A DNA stretch of 32,625 nucleotides from the NCBI GenBank assembly GCA_937863465.1, contig CALMFG010000004.1, positions 1 to 32,625 on the forward strand. The letters run 5' to 3'. Below are positions 26,858 through 32,625 of the stretch, piece by piece. The position numbers and the translations under genes are program-made. Source of the stretch: an uncultured Clostridia bacterium. Its GTDB lineage: Bacteria; Bacillota; Clostridia; Christensenellales; CALMFG01. Under the pieces are notes generated by a model. It did no database searches. It was not told the DNA's origin and saw only the letters and a program-made list of their open reading frames with translations. How positions within the stretch are numbered: position 1 is the stretch's first letter; each line of letters opens with the position of its first letter.

Positions 26858-28204
26858 ATAAATAATTCTAAAGAAAACAAAAAACCAATCATCGGCATCA
26901 TCTCGCTGGGGTGTGCTAAAAATACGGTAGACACCGAGATGATGATGGGCATCCTTCAGCGTGCGGGCTACGCGTTTACGTCCGAACCCGAAGAAGCGGA
27001 TGTGATGATTGTCAACACCTGCGGATTCATCAATGACGCCAAAAAGGAATCCATCGATACCATCTTTGAGACCGCCACCCTAAAGGACGGCAAACTTCAG
27101 GGTGTTGTCGTGACAGGATGCCTTTCCAAGCGATACAAAGATGTGCTGTTCGACGAGATTCCCGAAGCCGATGTTTTCCTCGGCACCGAAAACTATCACC
27201 ATATTGTCGAGGCTGTGGAAACCGCTTTTCGCGGGGAACGCAGGACTTTCTTTGAAACCGAGAACATCAACTACGAAAATGAAGACCGCGTGCTGACCAC
27301 CTATCCGCACAGCGCATATATCAAGATTGCCGAAGGGTGTGACAACCGATGCGCCTACTGCGCCATCCCGTTCATTCGCGGCAATTACCGCAGTCGGACG
27401 ATGGAGAGCATCGTGGACGAAGCGAAGATTCTGGTTTCGCGGGGCGTGAAGGAGATAACGCTGATTGCGCAGGATACCACCCAGTACGGTGTGGATATCT
27501 ACGGCAAAGCGCGACTGCCTGAACTCCTTAAAAAAGTTGCGGCTGTGAAAGGCGTCGCCTGGCTGCGCGTGCTCTACAGCTACCCCGAACGCGTCACTGA
27601 CGAACTGCTGGAAACCATCTATACAACTCCGAATATCGTCAATTATCTGGATATGCCGATTCAGCATTTCAGCGATTCGGTATTAAAAGCGATGAACCGA
27701 AAGAGCAGCTATGCTTCGGTGACGGCCCTGCTGAAAAAGCTGAGGGAACATTACCCCGACATGACCTTACGCACCACATTGCTGGTCGGTTTTCCCGGGG
27801 AAAGCAAACAGGACTTCGATCGGCTCTTAAAGAGCGTCAAGGAAACAGAGTTTGATCGGCTGGGGTGTTTTGCTTTTTCCAGAGAAGAGGGAACCAAAGC
27901 CTTTGATATGCCGGAGACGGTGAGCGAGAAGGAAAAAGAAAAACGCCGCGAGAAGGTGATGGCCGCGCAGGCCGACATCTCTCTGGCTAAAAATAAAGCG
28001 TGTATCGGGGAAACCATACGCGTCATCATCGACGAATATGATGACGATATCTTTATGTATATCGCAAGGTCCGAGGCATGCGCGCCTGAATCGGACGGGA
28101 AAGTCTATGTGTCGTCGCCCGAACCGCTGAAAATCGGTGAATTCTATGACGTCATCATCACCAACGCTGAATATCATGATCTGATGGGAGAGATTAACGA
28201 ATAA
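26858..28204 (+). CDS. rimO: Ribosomal protein uS12 methylthiotransferase RimO, with apparent non-canonical start
   Basis: This radical-SAM enzyme attaches a methylthio group to the conserved aspartate of ribosomal protein S12. The N-terminal UPF0004 domain starts IIGIISLGCAKNTVDTE, whose cysteine is a ligand of the auxiliary iron-sulfur cluster. The radical-SAM motif CDNRCAYCAIP and a C-terminal TRAM domain follow. The first ATG (26939) lies after the essential SLGC cysteine, so the ORF track start cannot be right. Upstream in frame to the ftsK stop there is no ATG, GTG or TTG. The best candidate is ATA at 26858 (giving 448 residues, family-typical), 11 bases after AAAGGA; ACG at 26852 is an alternative. 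The boundary is therefore approximate. The stop abuts the pgsA ATG. Confidence 0.93.
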   Translation: MNNSKENKKPIIGIISLGCAKNTVDTEMMMGILQRAGYAFTSEPEEADVMIVNTCGFINDAKKESIDTIFETATLKDGKLQGVVVTGCLSKRYKDVLFDEIPEADVFLGTENYHHIVEAVETAFRGERRTFFETENINYENEDRVLTTYPHSAYIKIAEGCDNRCAYCAIPFIRGNYRSRTMESIVDEAKILVSRGVKEITLIAQDTTQYGVDIYGKARLPELLKKVAAVKGVAWLRVLYSYPERVTDELLETIYTTPNIVNYLDMPIQHFSDSVLKAMNRKSSYASVTALLKKLREHYPDMTLRTTLLVGFPGESKQDFDRLLKSVKETEFDRLGCFAFSREEGTKAFDMPETVSEKEKEKRREKVMAAQADISLAKNKACIGETIRVIIDEYDDDIFMYIARSEACAPESDGKVYVSSPEPLKIGEFYDVIITNAEYHDLMGEINE

Positions 28205-28747
28205 ATGAATACCGCTAATATACTGACAATCAGCCGCATTTTGCTGGTACCCGTGTTTATCCTGTTTTTTTACCTGCGCATACCCTATGCCACCATTTTC
28301 GCGCTGATTATCTTTATTGCCGCTTCGCTGACCGACCTCGTGGACGGCATGGTGGCCCGAAAGTATAATCAGGTGACCGACTTCGGGAAGTTCATCGACC
28401 CGATCGCCGATAAACTGCTGGCGCTGGCCGGCATTCTCATGCTGATGAGCGTCGATAAGATTCATCCGGTCATCGCGTTTGTGCTCATCGCACGCGAAAT
28501 GATTATGAGCGGTTTCCGCCTGGTGGCGGCCGCCAAGGGACAGGTGATGGCCGCGGGAATTTTAGGAAAAATCAAGACGGTCACTCAGCTGATCGCCATC
28601 TGCGTTCTGCTGATTACCGAATATCTGCCGCCGTTGTTCTACTATATCGGCTATATCACGCTGTATATCAGCGTGGTTTTCTCGGTGTGGTCGTGCGTGG
28701 ATTACATCGTCAAGAACCGAAGTGCGCTGGATTTGCGTAATTTATAA
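28205..28747 (+). CDS. pgsA: CDP-diacylglycerol-glycerol-3-phosphate 3-phosphatidyltransferase
   Basis: This 180-residue membrane enzyme makes phosphatidylglycerol phosphate, the committed step of anionic phospholipid synthesis. The CDP-alcohol phosphotransferase signature D-G-x2-A-R-x8-G-x3-D-x3-D is present as DGMVARKYNQVTDFGKFIDPIAD at about 47-70, flanked by several membrane helices. Its ATG starts right after the rimO TAA (TAAATG), implying coupled translation. The rimO-pgsA-recA neighbourhood is typical of Firmicutes. Confidence 0.96.
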   Translation: MNTANILTISRILLVPVFILFFYLRIPYATIFALIIFIAASLTDLVDGMVARKYNQVTDFGKFIDPIADKLLALAGILMLMSVDKIHPVIAFVLIAREMIMSGFRLVAAAKGQVMAAGILGKIKTVTQLIAICVLLITEYLPPLFYYIGYITLYISVVFSVWSCVDYIVKNRSALDLRNL

Positions 28748-28754
28748 AAAAAGC

Positions 28755-28783
28755 TTGCTAAAAAGGCGAACATATAGTACTAT
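28755..28783 (+). promoter_or_regulatory. Likely recA promoter
   Basis: TTGCTA (28755-28760) and TACTAT (28778-28783) are 17 bases apart, each matching four of six consensus positions. The predicted start near 28790 falls within the SOS-like operator, as expected for a repressed promoter. A 12-bp palindrome TATAGTACTATA (28773-28784) covers the -10. Confidence 0.55.
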
Positions 28784-28799
28784 AAAAACAGATGTTCGC
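28766..28799. promoter_or_regulatory. Putative LexA (SOS) operator at recA
   Basis: AAAACAGATGTTCG (28785-28798) matches the Gram-positive SOS box CGAACRNRYGTTCG at 12 of 14 positions, differing only in the first two bases. A CGAAC half-site (28767-28771) lies within the -35/-10 spacer, and GCGAACAT (28766-28773) and ATGTTCGC (28792-28799) form a perfect 8-bp inverted repeat with an 18-base centre. Placement over the promoter fits LexA repression of recA. LexA itself is not in the window. Confidence 0.55.
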
Positions 28800-28822
28800 A
28801 ATTATCTTTCGAGGAGAAAACT

Positions 28823-29887
28823 ATGAATAGCGATAAAAGCAAAGCGCTGGATCTGGCGTTGGCGCAGATTGAAAAGCAGTTCGGCAAGGGCGCCATCATG
28901 AAGCTGGGCGAAGACGAAGGCGTCAATGTGTCGGTCATCCCGACCGGATGCCTGGAACTGGATATTGCGCTGGGTGTGGGCGGTGTTCCGCGCGGACGCG
29001 TGATTGAGCTCTTTGGGCCCGAAAGCTCGGGCAAGACCACCGTGGCTTTGCATATGATCGCTTCGGCCCAGAGTCTGGGCGGTGCGGCGGCGTTTATCGA
29101 CGCCGAACATGCGCTGGACCCGAAATACGCCAAGGCTCTCGGCGTGGATATCGACAACCTCTACGTTTCCCAGCCGGACACCGGCGAACAGGCACTGGAA
29201 ATCACCGAAATGCTGATTCGTTCCGGCGCACTGGATATCGTGGTCATCGATTCGGTGGCGGCGCTGGTGCCCAAGGCCGAAATCGACGGCGAGATGGGCG
29301 ACACACACGTGGCTTTGCAGGCACGGCTGATGAGCCAGGCGCTTCGCAAACTGGCGGGGGTTTTGAATAAATCCAATACCGTGGCGGTGTTCATCAACCA
29401 GCTGCGTGAAAAAGTGGGCGTGATGTTCGGGAACCCCGAAGTTACCCCGGGCGGACGAGCTTTGAAATTCTATTCCTCGGTTCGGTTGGATGTCCGCCGC
29501 ATTGAGACCTTAAAGAACGGCACCGAGATGGTGGGCAACCGCACACGTGTCAAGGTGGTGAAAAACAAGGTGGCGCCGCCGTTTAAACAGGCCGAGTTTG
29601 ATATCATCTACGGCGAGGGCATCTCGTTTGAAAGCTCTCTGATTTCGCTGGGTGTGGAATGCGGGCTCATCGATAAAGCGGGTGCGTGGCTCTCCTATAA
29701 CAATGAGCGCATCGGTCAGGGCCGTGACAATGCAAGGAAATATTTAATCGACAATCCGAAGATAGCGCAGGAACTGAAAGCCAAGATTCTGGACGAATAC
29801 GGCCTCGGCGAAAACAAGGACGGCAAGGCGCCAAAAGCCAAGCTGAAAACCGCATCGGATGACGATTCCAAGGGTTCGGACGAATAA
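28823..29887 (+). CDS. recA: Recombinase RecA
   Basis: This 354-residue strand-exchange ATPase also triggers LexA self-cleavage. The N-terminal segment [22 protein letters not shown] is followed by Walker [10 protein letters not shown] at about 67-75. Further motifs include [19 protein letters not shown], Walker [19 protein letters not shown], and the DNA-binding L2 region [32 protein letters not shown]. The C-terminus is lysine- and acid-rich, as is common. CGAGGAG precedes the ATG. A promoter with an SOS-like operator lies upstream and a strong terminator downstream, so recA forms a single transcription unit or the end of a longer one. Confidence 0.99.
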   Translation: MNSDKSKALDLALAQIEKQFGKGAIMKLGEDEGVNVSVIPTGCLELDIALGVGGVPRGRVIELFGPESSGKTTVALHMIASAQSLGGAAAFIDAEHALDPKYAKALGVDIDNLYVSQPDTGEQALEITEMLIRSGALDIVVIDSVAALVPKAEIDGEMGDTHVALQARLMSQALRKLAGVLNKSNTVAVFINQLREKVGVMFGNPEVTPGGRALKFYSSVRLDVRRIETLKNGTEMVGNRTRVKVVKNKVAPPFKQAEFDIIYGEGISFESSLISLGVECGLIDKAGAWLSYNNERIGQGRDNARKYLIDNPKIAQELKAKILDEYGLGENKDGKAPKAKLKTASDDDSKGSDE

Positions 29888-29900
29888 TTTAAACTGATGA

Positions 29901-29925
29901 AAAGGCCGTTTATAGCGGCCTTTTT
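29901..29925 (+). terminator. Intrinsic terminator of recA
   Basis: AAAGGCCG (29901-29908) and CGGCCTTT (29916-29923) form a perfect 8-bp stem around a 7-base loop, running into TTTTT. It separates recA from the OLE transcript. Confidence 0.92.
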
Positions 29926-29993
29926 GGCACATTGTCCAAAAACAAGCGAAAAAAGTCAGATGTGAATAAATTTTTACGTTTAAACCCTACCCC

Positions 29994-30022
29994 TTGAAAG
30001 CGTTTTGGATATATAATATAAT
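29994..30022 (+). promoter_or_regulatory. Sigma-A promoter of the OLE RNA gene
   Basis: TTGAAA (29994-29999) and TATAAT (30017-30022) are separated by 17 bases. The predicted start is near 30029, which coincides with the 5' strand of the terminal helix of the RNA. This indicates a dedicated transcript rather than read-through from recA, which is terminated at 29925. Confidence 0.8.
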
Positions 30023-30026
30023 CCAT

Positions 30027-30608
30027 TACGGTGGTGCAGTATTCTAGTCGGTACGCACATCTTCGAAGACGGGGCTAAAAATCCGTTAAAGAGCACATCG
30101 ATGAAGTCCCTTGTGTTGGCGGCTGACGCCCAGTCGGGTGCTGATGCTGGGGGTTAAGGTTGAAGGGCGATCTGCAATGGCATGCAGGCGTTGACCCAGC
30201 TTCCGTGGAGGGCCCAAGAGGGTGGTCTTTTTTGATTACTGCTTGGGTTAAACCTGTAATGTGGCGAAATGCTATGTACAGAGTAGCTTGCCTTGAGTGG
30301 AGTAGGTGGATTTCGGATTACGCGCGTTCGTAAGCATAGGCCATGCTGGAACGGGTGATTGCCGTTTGAAACCTATTGCTGCAAAAGAGGATAGAAGATG
30401 TGGTAGTGCTGTCGAGGAAAGCTCCTAGACTGTATACCAGGCATGTTGGGGATTATAGTGTGGTCTTAATGGTAATCCGGTCACGTGTGCGGTGACGCCG
30501 CGTAATGTGTGTTAAAGGGAAACCGCTCTTTTCGGCGACGAGGAGCCATACATTGAGAAATTCTACCGGACCTATGCTGCAAGGTTTACCCAGCGTGCTA
30601 CCACCGTA
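30027..30608 (+). ncRNA. ole: OLE RNA (ornate, large, extremophilic noncoding RNA)
   Basis: This stretch of about 580 nt has no substantial ORF on either strand until the antisense shadow of oapA. It has its own promoter and is bounded by a perfect 9-bp helix joining its ends: TACGGTGGT (30027-30035) with ACCACCGTA (30600-30608). Internal hairpins include GGCG/CGCC (30118-30121, 30127-30130), CTGCA/TGCAG near 30171-30186, and GTCAC/GTGAC (30480-30484, 30492-30496). Length (OLE RNAs are about 600 nt), position directly upstream of an OapA-like membrane protein gene, and the following dxs gene match OLE loci known from Bacillus halodurans and anaerobic Firmicutes. OLE RNA assembles with OapA at the membrane and is linked to alcohol, cold and magnesium stress tolerance. 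The call rests on genomic context and architecture, not on a covariance search. The ends are estimates. Confidence 0.87.
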
Positions 30609-30632
30609 TTATTAAAAATTAGGAAGACGGTT

Positions 30633-31199
30633 GTGGCAGATACAGGAAAAAAGTCAAAACAGGTTAAGAATTGGGCTTTTAAAATTTTCTTTATATCCTT
30701 ACTGCTGGCGTCCGTCGTTAGCGTGGTTGCGGAGTACTTTACCCAAGGGTTATCCATCTTCGCAGCTTTTTTTATTTTGATTCTCATCGTCGGCATCGGC
30801 GTGGTGGCGGATATTGTGGGCGTGGCATTTGCCACCTGCGACCAGCAGCCGTTTATCGCCATGTCGGCCAAGCGTATCCCCAATGCCCGGGCGGCGCTGG
30901 ATATGCTGAAAAAAGCGGATATCGTCTCCAACTTCTGCAATGACGTCATCGGCGACATCTGCGGCATCGTTTCGGGTGCGGCGGGCGCGGCCATCGCCCT
31001 CAAAGTGGTGAGCGAGGTGGGTACGGACGGACGTGCCTGGATGGACAGCGCCATCGCCATTGGTTTATCGTCGCTGATTGCGGCGACCACTGTGGCGGGC
31101 AAAGCGATGGGTAAGTCCTTCGCCATGAAAAAGAACCGCGAGATTGTATCCATGATCGGGTCGGTTGTCGTCTTTTTTAAGGGCAAAGATAAGGTTTAA
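30633..31199 (+). CDS. oapA: OLE-associated membrane protein OapA
   Basis: This 188-residue protein has four predicted membrane helices at about 14-33, 42-66, 106-128 and 138-158, and a basic N-terminus (ADTGKKSKQVKN). Between helices 2 and 3 lies a long polar segment ending FCNDVIGDICGIVSG, which holds a D-x-x-x-D motif at 104-108. Helix 2 ends ADIVGVAFATCD. These features and the size match OapA, the partner that anchors OLE RNA to the membrane. As I recall, aspartates at these same positions were mutated in studies of the B. halodurans protein. The GTG start has AGGAAG six bases upstream. The gene starts 24 bases after the predicted RNA end, and dxs follows. Confidence 0.88.
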   Translation: MADTGKKSKQVKNWAFKIFFISLLLASVVSVVAEYFTQGLSIFAAFFILILIVGIGVVADIVGVAFATCDQQPFIAMSAKRIPNARAALDMLKKADIVSNFCNDVIGDICGIVSGAAGAAIALKVVSEVGTDGRAWMDSAIAIGLSSLIAATTVAGKAMGKSFAMKKNREIVSMIGSVVVFFKGKDKV

Positions 31200-31213
31200 T
31201 TTTTAAAATTTAG

Positions 31214-31222
31214 TGGTATGAT
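31214..31222 (+). promoter_or_regulatory. Possible extended -10 promoter before dxs
   Basis: TGGTATGAT (TATGAT at 31217-31222 with an upstream TG) lies in the 79-base gap between oapA and dxs. The -35 region is poor, so this is only a candidate secondary promoter. Confidence 0.3.
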
Positions 31223-31224
31223 AG

Positions 31225-31255
31225 AAAAGCGGAAAATTCCATTGAAGCTTTTTTA
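31225..31255 (+). terminator. Weak terminator or attenuator between oapA and dxs
   Basis: AAAAGC (31225-31230) and GCTTTT (31247-31252) form a 6-bp stem with an internal GGAA/TTCC pairing, followed by TTATTTTG. It is AU-rich and weak. It might only partly reduce read-through from oapA into dxs. Confidence 0.35.
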
Positions 31256-31278
31256 TTTTGATTATTGAAGGGAACAGC

Positions 31279-32625
31279 ATGACAAAATATCTGGACAGCA
31301 TCGAGAGCCCAAAGGATATCAAGGGCTTTTCGGCCAAGCAGCTGGAAGAACTGGCGGGGGAACTCCGTACATTTATCATAGAATCGGTCAAAGAGACCGG
31401 CGGGCATCTGGCTTCGTCTTTGGGCATGGTGGAAGTCACCTTGGCTTTACATACCGTCTTTGATTCGCCCAAAGATAAGATTATCTTTGACGTGGGACAT
31501 CAGGCTTACGCGCATAAAATTCTGACCGGACGAAAAGAGCAGTTTAAGACCTTGCGCCAATACGGCGGTATTTCGGGCTTTTTAAAACCCCAGGAGAGCG
31601 AACACGATATTTTCGCGGCGGGACATTGCTCTACATCCATCTCGGCGGGCGTGGGCATCGCGCGGGCGCGTGATTTGGCGGGCGAGGATTTCTCGGTGGT
31701 CAGCGTCATCGGTGACGGGGCACTGACAGGCGGCATGGCCTATGAAGCGTTGAACGACGCCGGACAGGCCAAACATAAGTTCATTATCGTCCTCAACGAC
31801 AACGCCATGAGCATCGCCGAAAACGTCGGTGCGATTCATACCTATTTCGGCGGCCTTCGGTCGCGTGCGGGGTATATCCGCTTCAAGCGCGAATTCGCCA
31901 ATCTGCTTAAAAAAATTCCCTATATCGGAAATTTCCTATATCACATGGTGGACGGGCTGAAACGCAGAATCAAGTATCTGTTTGTCAGAGGCGTCCTGTT
32001 TGAGGAACTGGGATTCACATATATTGGCGTGGTGGACGGGCACAACATCCGGCAGTTGACCAAGGCTCTTGAAAAAGCCAAGCGCGCGGGTAAACCGGTC
32101 GTGGTTCATGTGCATACCGTCAAGGGTAAGGGCTATAAGCCAGCTGAGGACGACCCCGAGAAGTACCACGGTATTTCGGGTTGCCAATCGACCGAGCCCA
32201 AAACCGATGTCCCCAGCAATTCGCAGGTCTTCGGCAACAAGATTCTGGAGCTGGCCAAAAACAACGATAAGATTGTGACCATCTCGGCCGCCATGCCCAA
32301 GGGTACGGGGCTGGATGTCTTTAAAGAAGCGTTTCCCGAACGATTTTTTGACGTAGGCATCGCCGAACAGCATGGCGTCACCATGAGCGCTGGAATGGCG
32401 GCACAGGGGTTTATTCCCGTTTTTGCGGTATACTCCAGCTTTCTCCAGCGCGCGTATGATCAGGTGGTGCATGACGTGTGCATGCAGAATCTGCCGGTCA
32501 TTTTTGCGGTGGACCGGGCTGGACTCGTGGGTGACGATGGCGAAACCCATCATGGCGTCTTTGACATCTCCTATCTGTCGCATATGCCGAACATGACGAT
32601 TCTGGCACCCAGCAACCGAGAAGAG
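31279..32625 (+). CDS. dxs: 1-deoxy-D-xylulose-5-phosphate synthase, 5' part
   Basis: The frame is open from ATG 31279 to the window edge, giving 449 of roughly 620-630 residues. DXS condenses pyruvate with glyceraldehyde-3-phosphate, the first step of the methylerythritol phosphate isoprenoid pathway, using thiamine diphosphate. Visible motifs are ETGGHLASSLGMVE and DVGHQAYAHKILTGR near the N-terminus, the thiamine/metal motif GDGALTGGMAYEALND (145 onward) with LNDNAMSIAENVG (N173), YIGVVDGHN, HTVKGKGYKPAE, VGIAEQHGVTMSAGMA and DRAGLVGDDGETHHG. GAAGGGAAC precedes the ATG. Linkage to OLE RNA and oapA is shared with other OLE-bearing bacteria. The ORF track misses it because no stop lies in the window. 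Confidence 0.98.
   Translation, partial: MTKYLDSIESPKDIKGFSAKQLEELAGELRTFIIESVKETGGHLASSLGMVEVTLALHTVFDSPKDKIIFDVGHQAYAHKILTGRKEQFKTLRQYGGISGFLKPQESEHDIFAAGHCSTSISAGVGIARARDLAGEDFSVVSVIGDGALTGGMAYEALNDAGQAKHKFIIVLNDNAMSIAENVGAIHTYFGGLRSRAGYIRFKREFANLLKKIPYIGNFLYHMVDGLKRRIKYLFVRGVLFEELGFTYIGVVDGHNIRQLTKALEKAKRAGKPVVVHVHTVKGKGYKPAEDDPEKYHGISGCQSTEPKTDVPSNSQVFGNKILELAKNNDKIVTISAAMPKGTGLDVFKEAFPERFFDVGIAEQHGVTMSAGMAAQGFIPVFAVYSSFLQRAYDQVVHDVCMQNLPVIFAVDRAGLVGDDGETHHGVFDISYLSHMPNMTILAPSNREE

Noticed and set aside
26939-28204. RimO starting at ATG 26939
   Set aside because: It would remove the conserved SLGC cysteine that binds an iron-sulfur cluster.
30414-30425. GAGGAAAGCTCC resembling the RNase P RNA P4 motif GAGGAAAGUCC
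   Set aside because: It lies about 190 nt from the 3' end instead of near the 5' end, no matching 3' P4 strand is seen, and the oapA-dxs context fits OLE RNA much better.
29930-30630. Group II intron or tmRNA as alternatives for the noncoding stretch
   Set aside because: I see no reverse transcriptase, no interrupted gene, no domain V-like element with flanking exons and no tag-peptide reading frame.
30572-31186. 204-codon ORF on the - strand
   Set aside because: It is antisense to oapA, which has a ribosome site, membrane helices and family features.

Overview
The window looks like a chromosomal core region of an uncultured or lightly characterised Clostridia-type Firmicute. The evidence is a mraZ-rsmH-ftsL-pbp cell-wall cluster containing a PASTA-domain transpeptidase, a T-box leader in front of hisS, the hisS-aspS-tcdA order known from Bacillus, the Firmicute-like rimO-pgsA-recA order, AGGAGG-type ribosome binding sites, and an OLE RNA/oapA locus, which is known mainly from anaerobic and extremophilic Firmicutes. 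MurE carries a DNPR motif, so the peptidoglycan is probably of the meso-diaminopimelate type. I see no phage, insertion sequence, CRISPR array, rRNA or tRNA gene.

Layout. (1) 1-12335: a division and cell wall (dcw) cluster, all on + and tightly packed: the end of mraZ, rsmH, ftsL, a PASTA penicillin-binding protein, murE, mraY, murD, ftsW, ftsQ/divIB, ftsA, ftsZ. The usual murF, murG and murC are not here. A small DsrE-like gene follows ftsZ. (2) 12727-17949: a consensus promoter, a T-box leader, hisS, an unknown acidic protein, aspS, tcdA with an in-frame TAG, an RseC-like membrane redox protein and thioredoxin. (3) 18015-20249: a consensus promoter, greA and lysS, ending in a bidirectional terminator. 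(4) 20335-24286: an M16 zinc peptidase (-), cinA (+) and an MFS transporter (-). (5) 24374-29925: ftsK/spoIIIE, rimO (which apparently lacks a standard start codon), pgsA, and recA with an SOS-like operator and a strong terminator. (6) 29994-32625: a promoter, a gene-free stretch of about 580 nt that I identify as the OLE noncoding RNA, the membrane protein gene oapA, and dxs, which runs off the end of the window.

The most notable element is the OLE ribonucleoprotein locus at 29994-31199. The RNA has its own sigma-A promoter and a perfect 9-bp helix joining its two ends. It is followed by a four-helix membrane protein with a DxxxD motif and by dxs, which is the OLE-oapA-dxs linkage known from other bacteria. 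Other points that merit checking are the amber codon in tcdA, the missing canonical start of rimO, an FtsA without its C-terminal membrane anchor, and altered signature motifs in MurD and FtsW.
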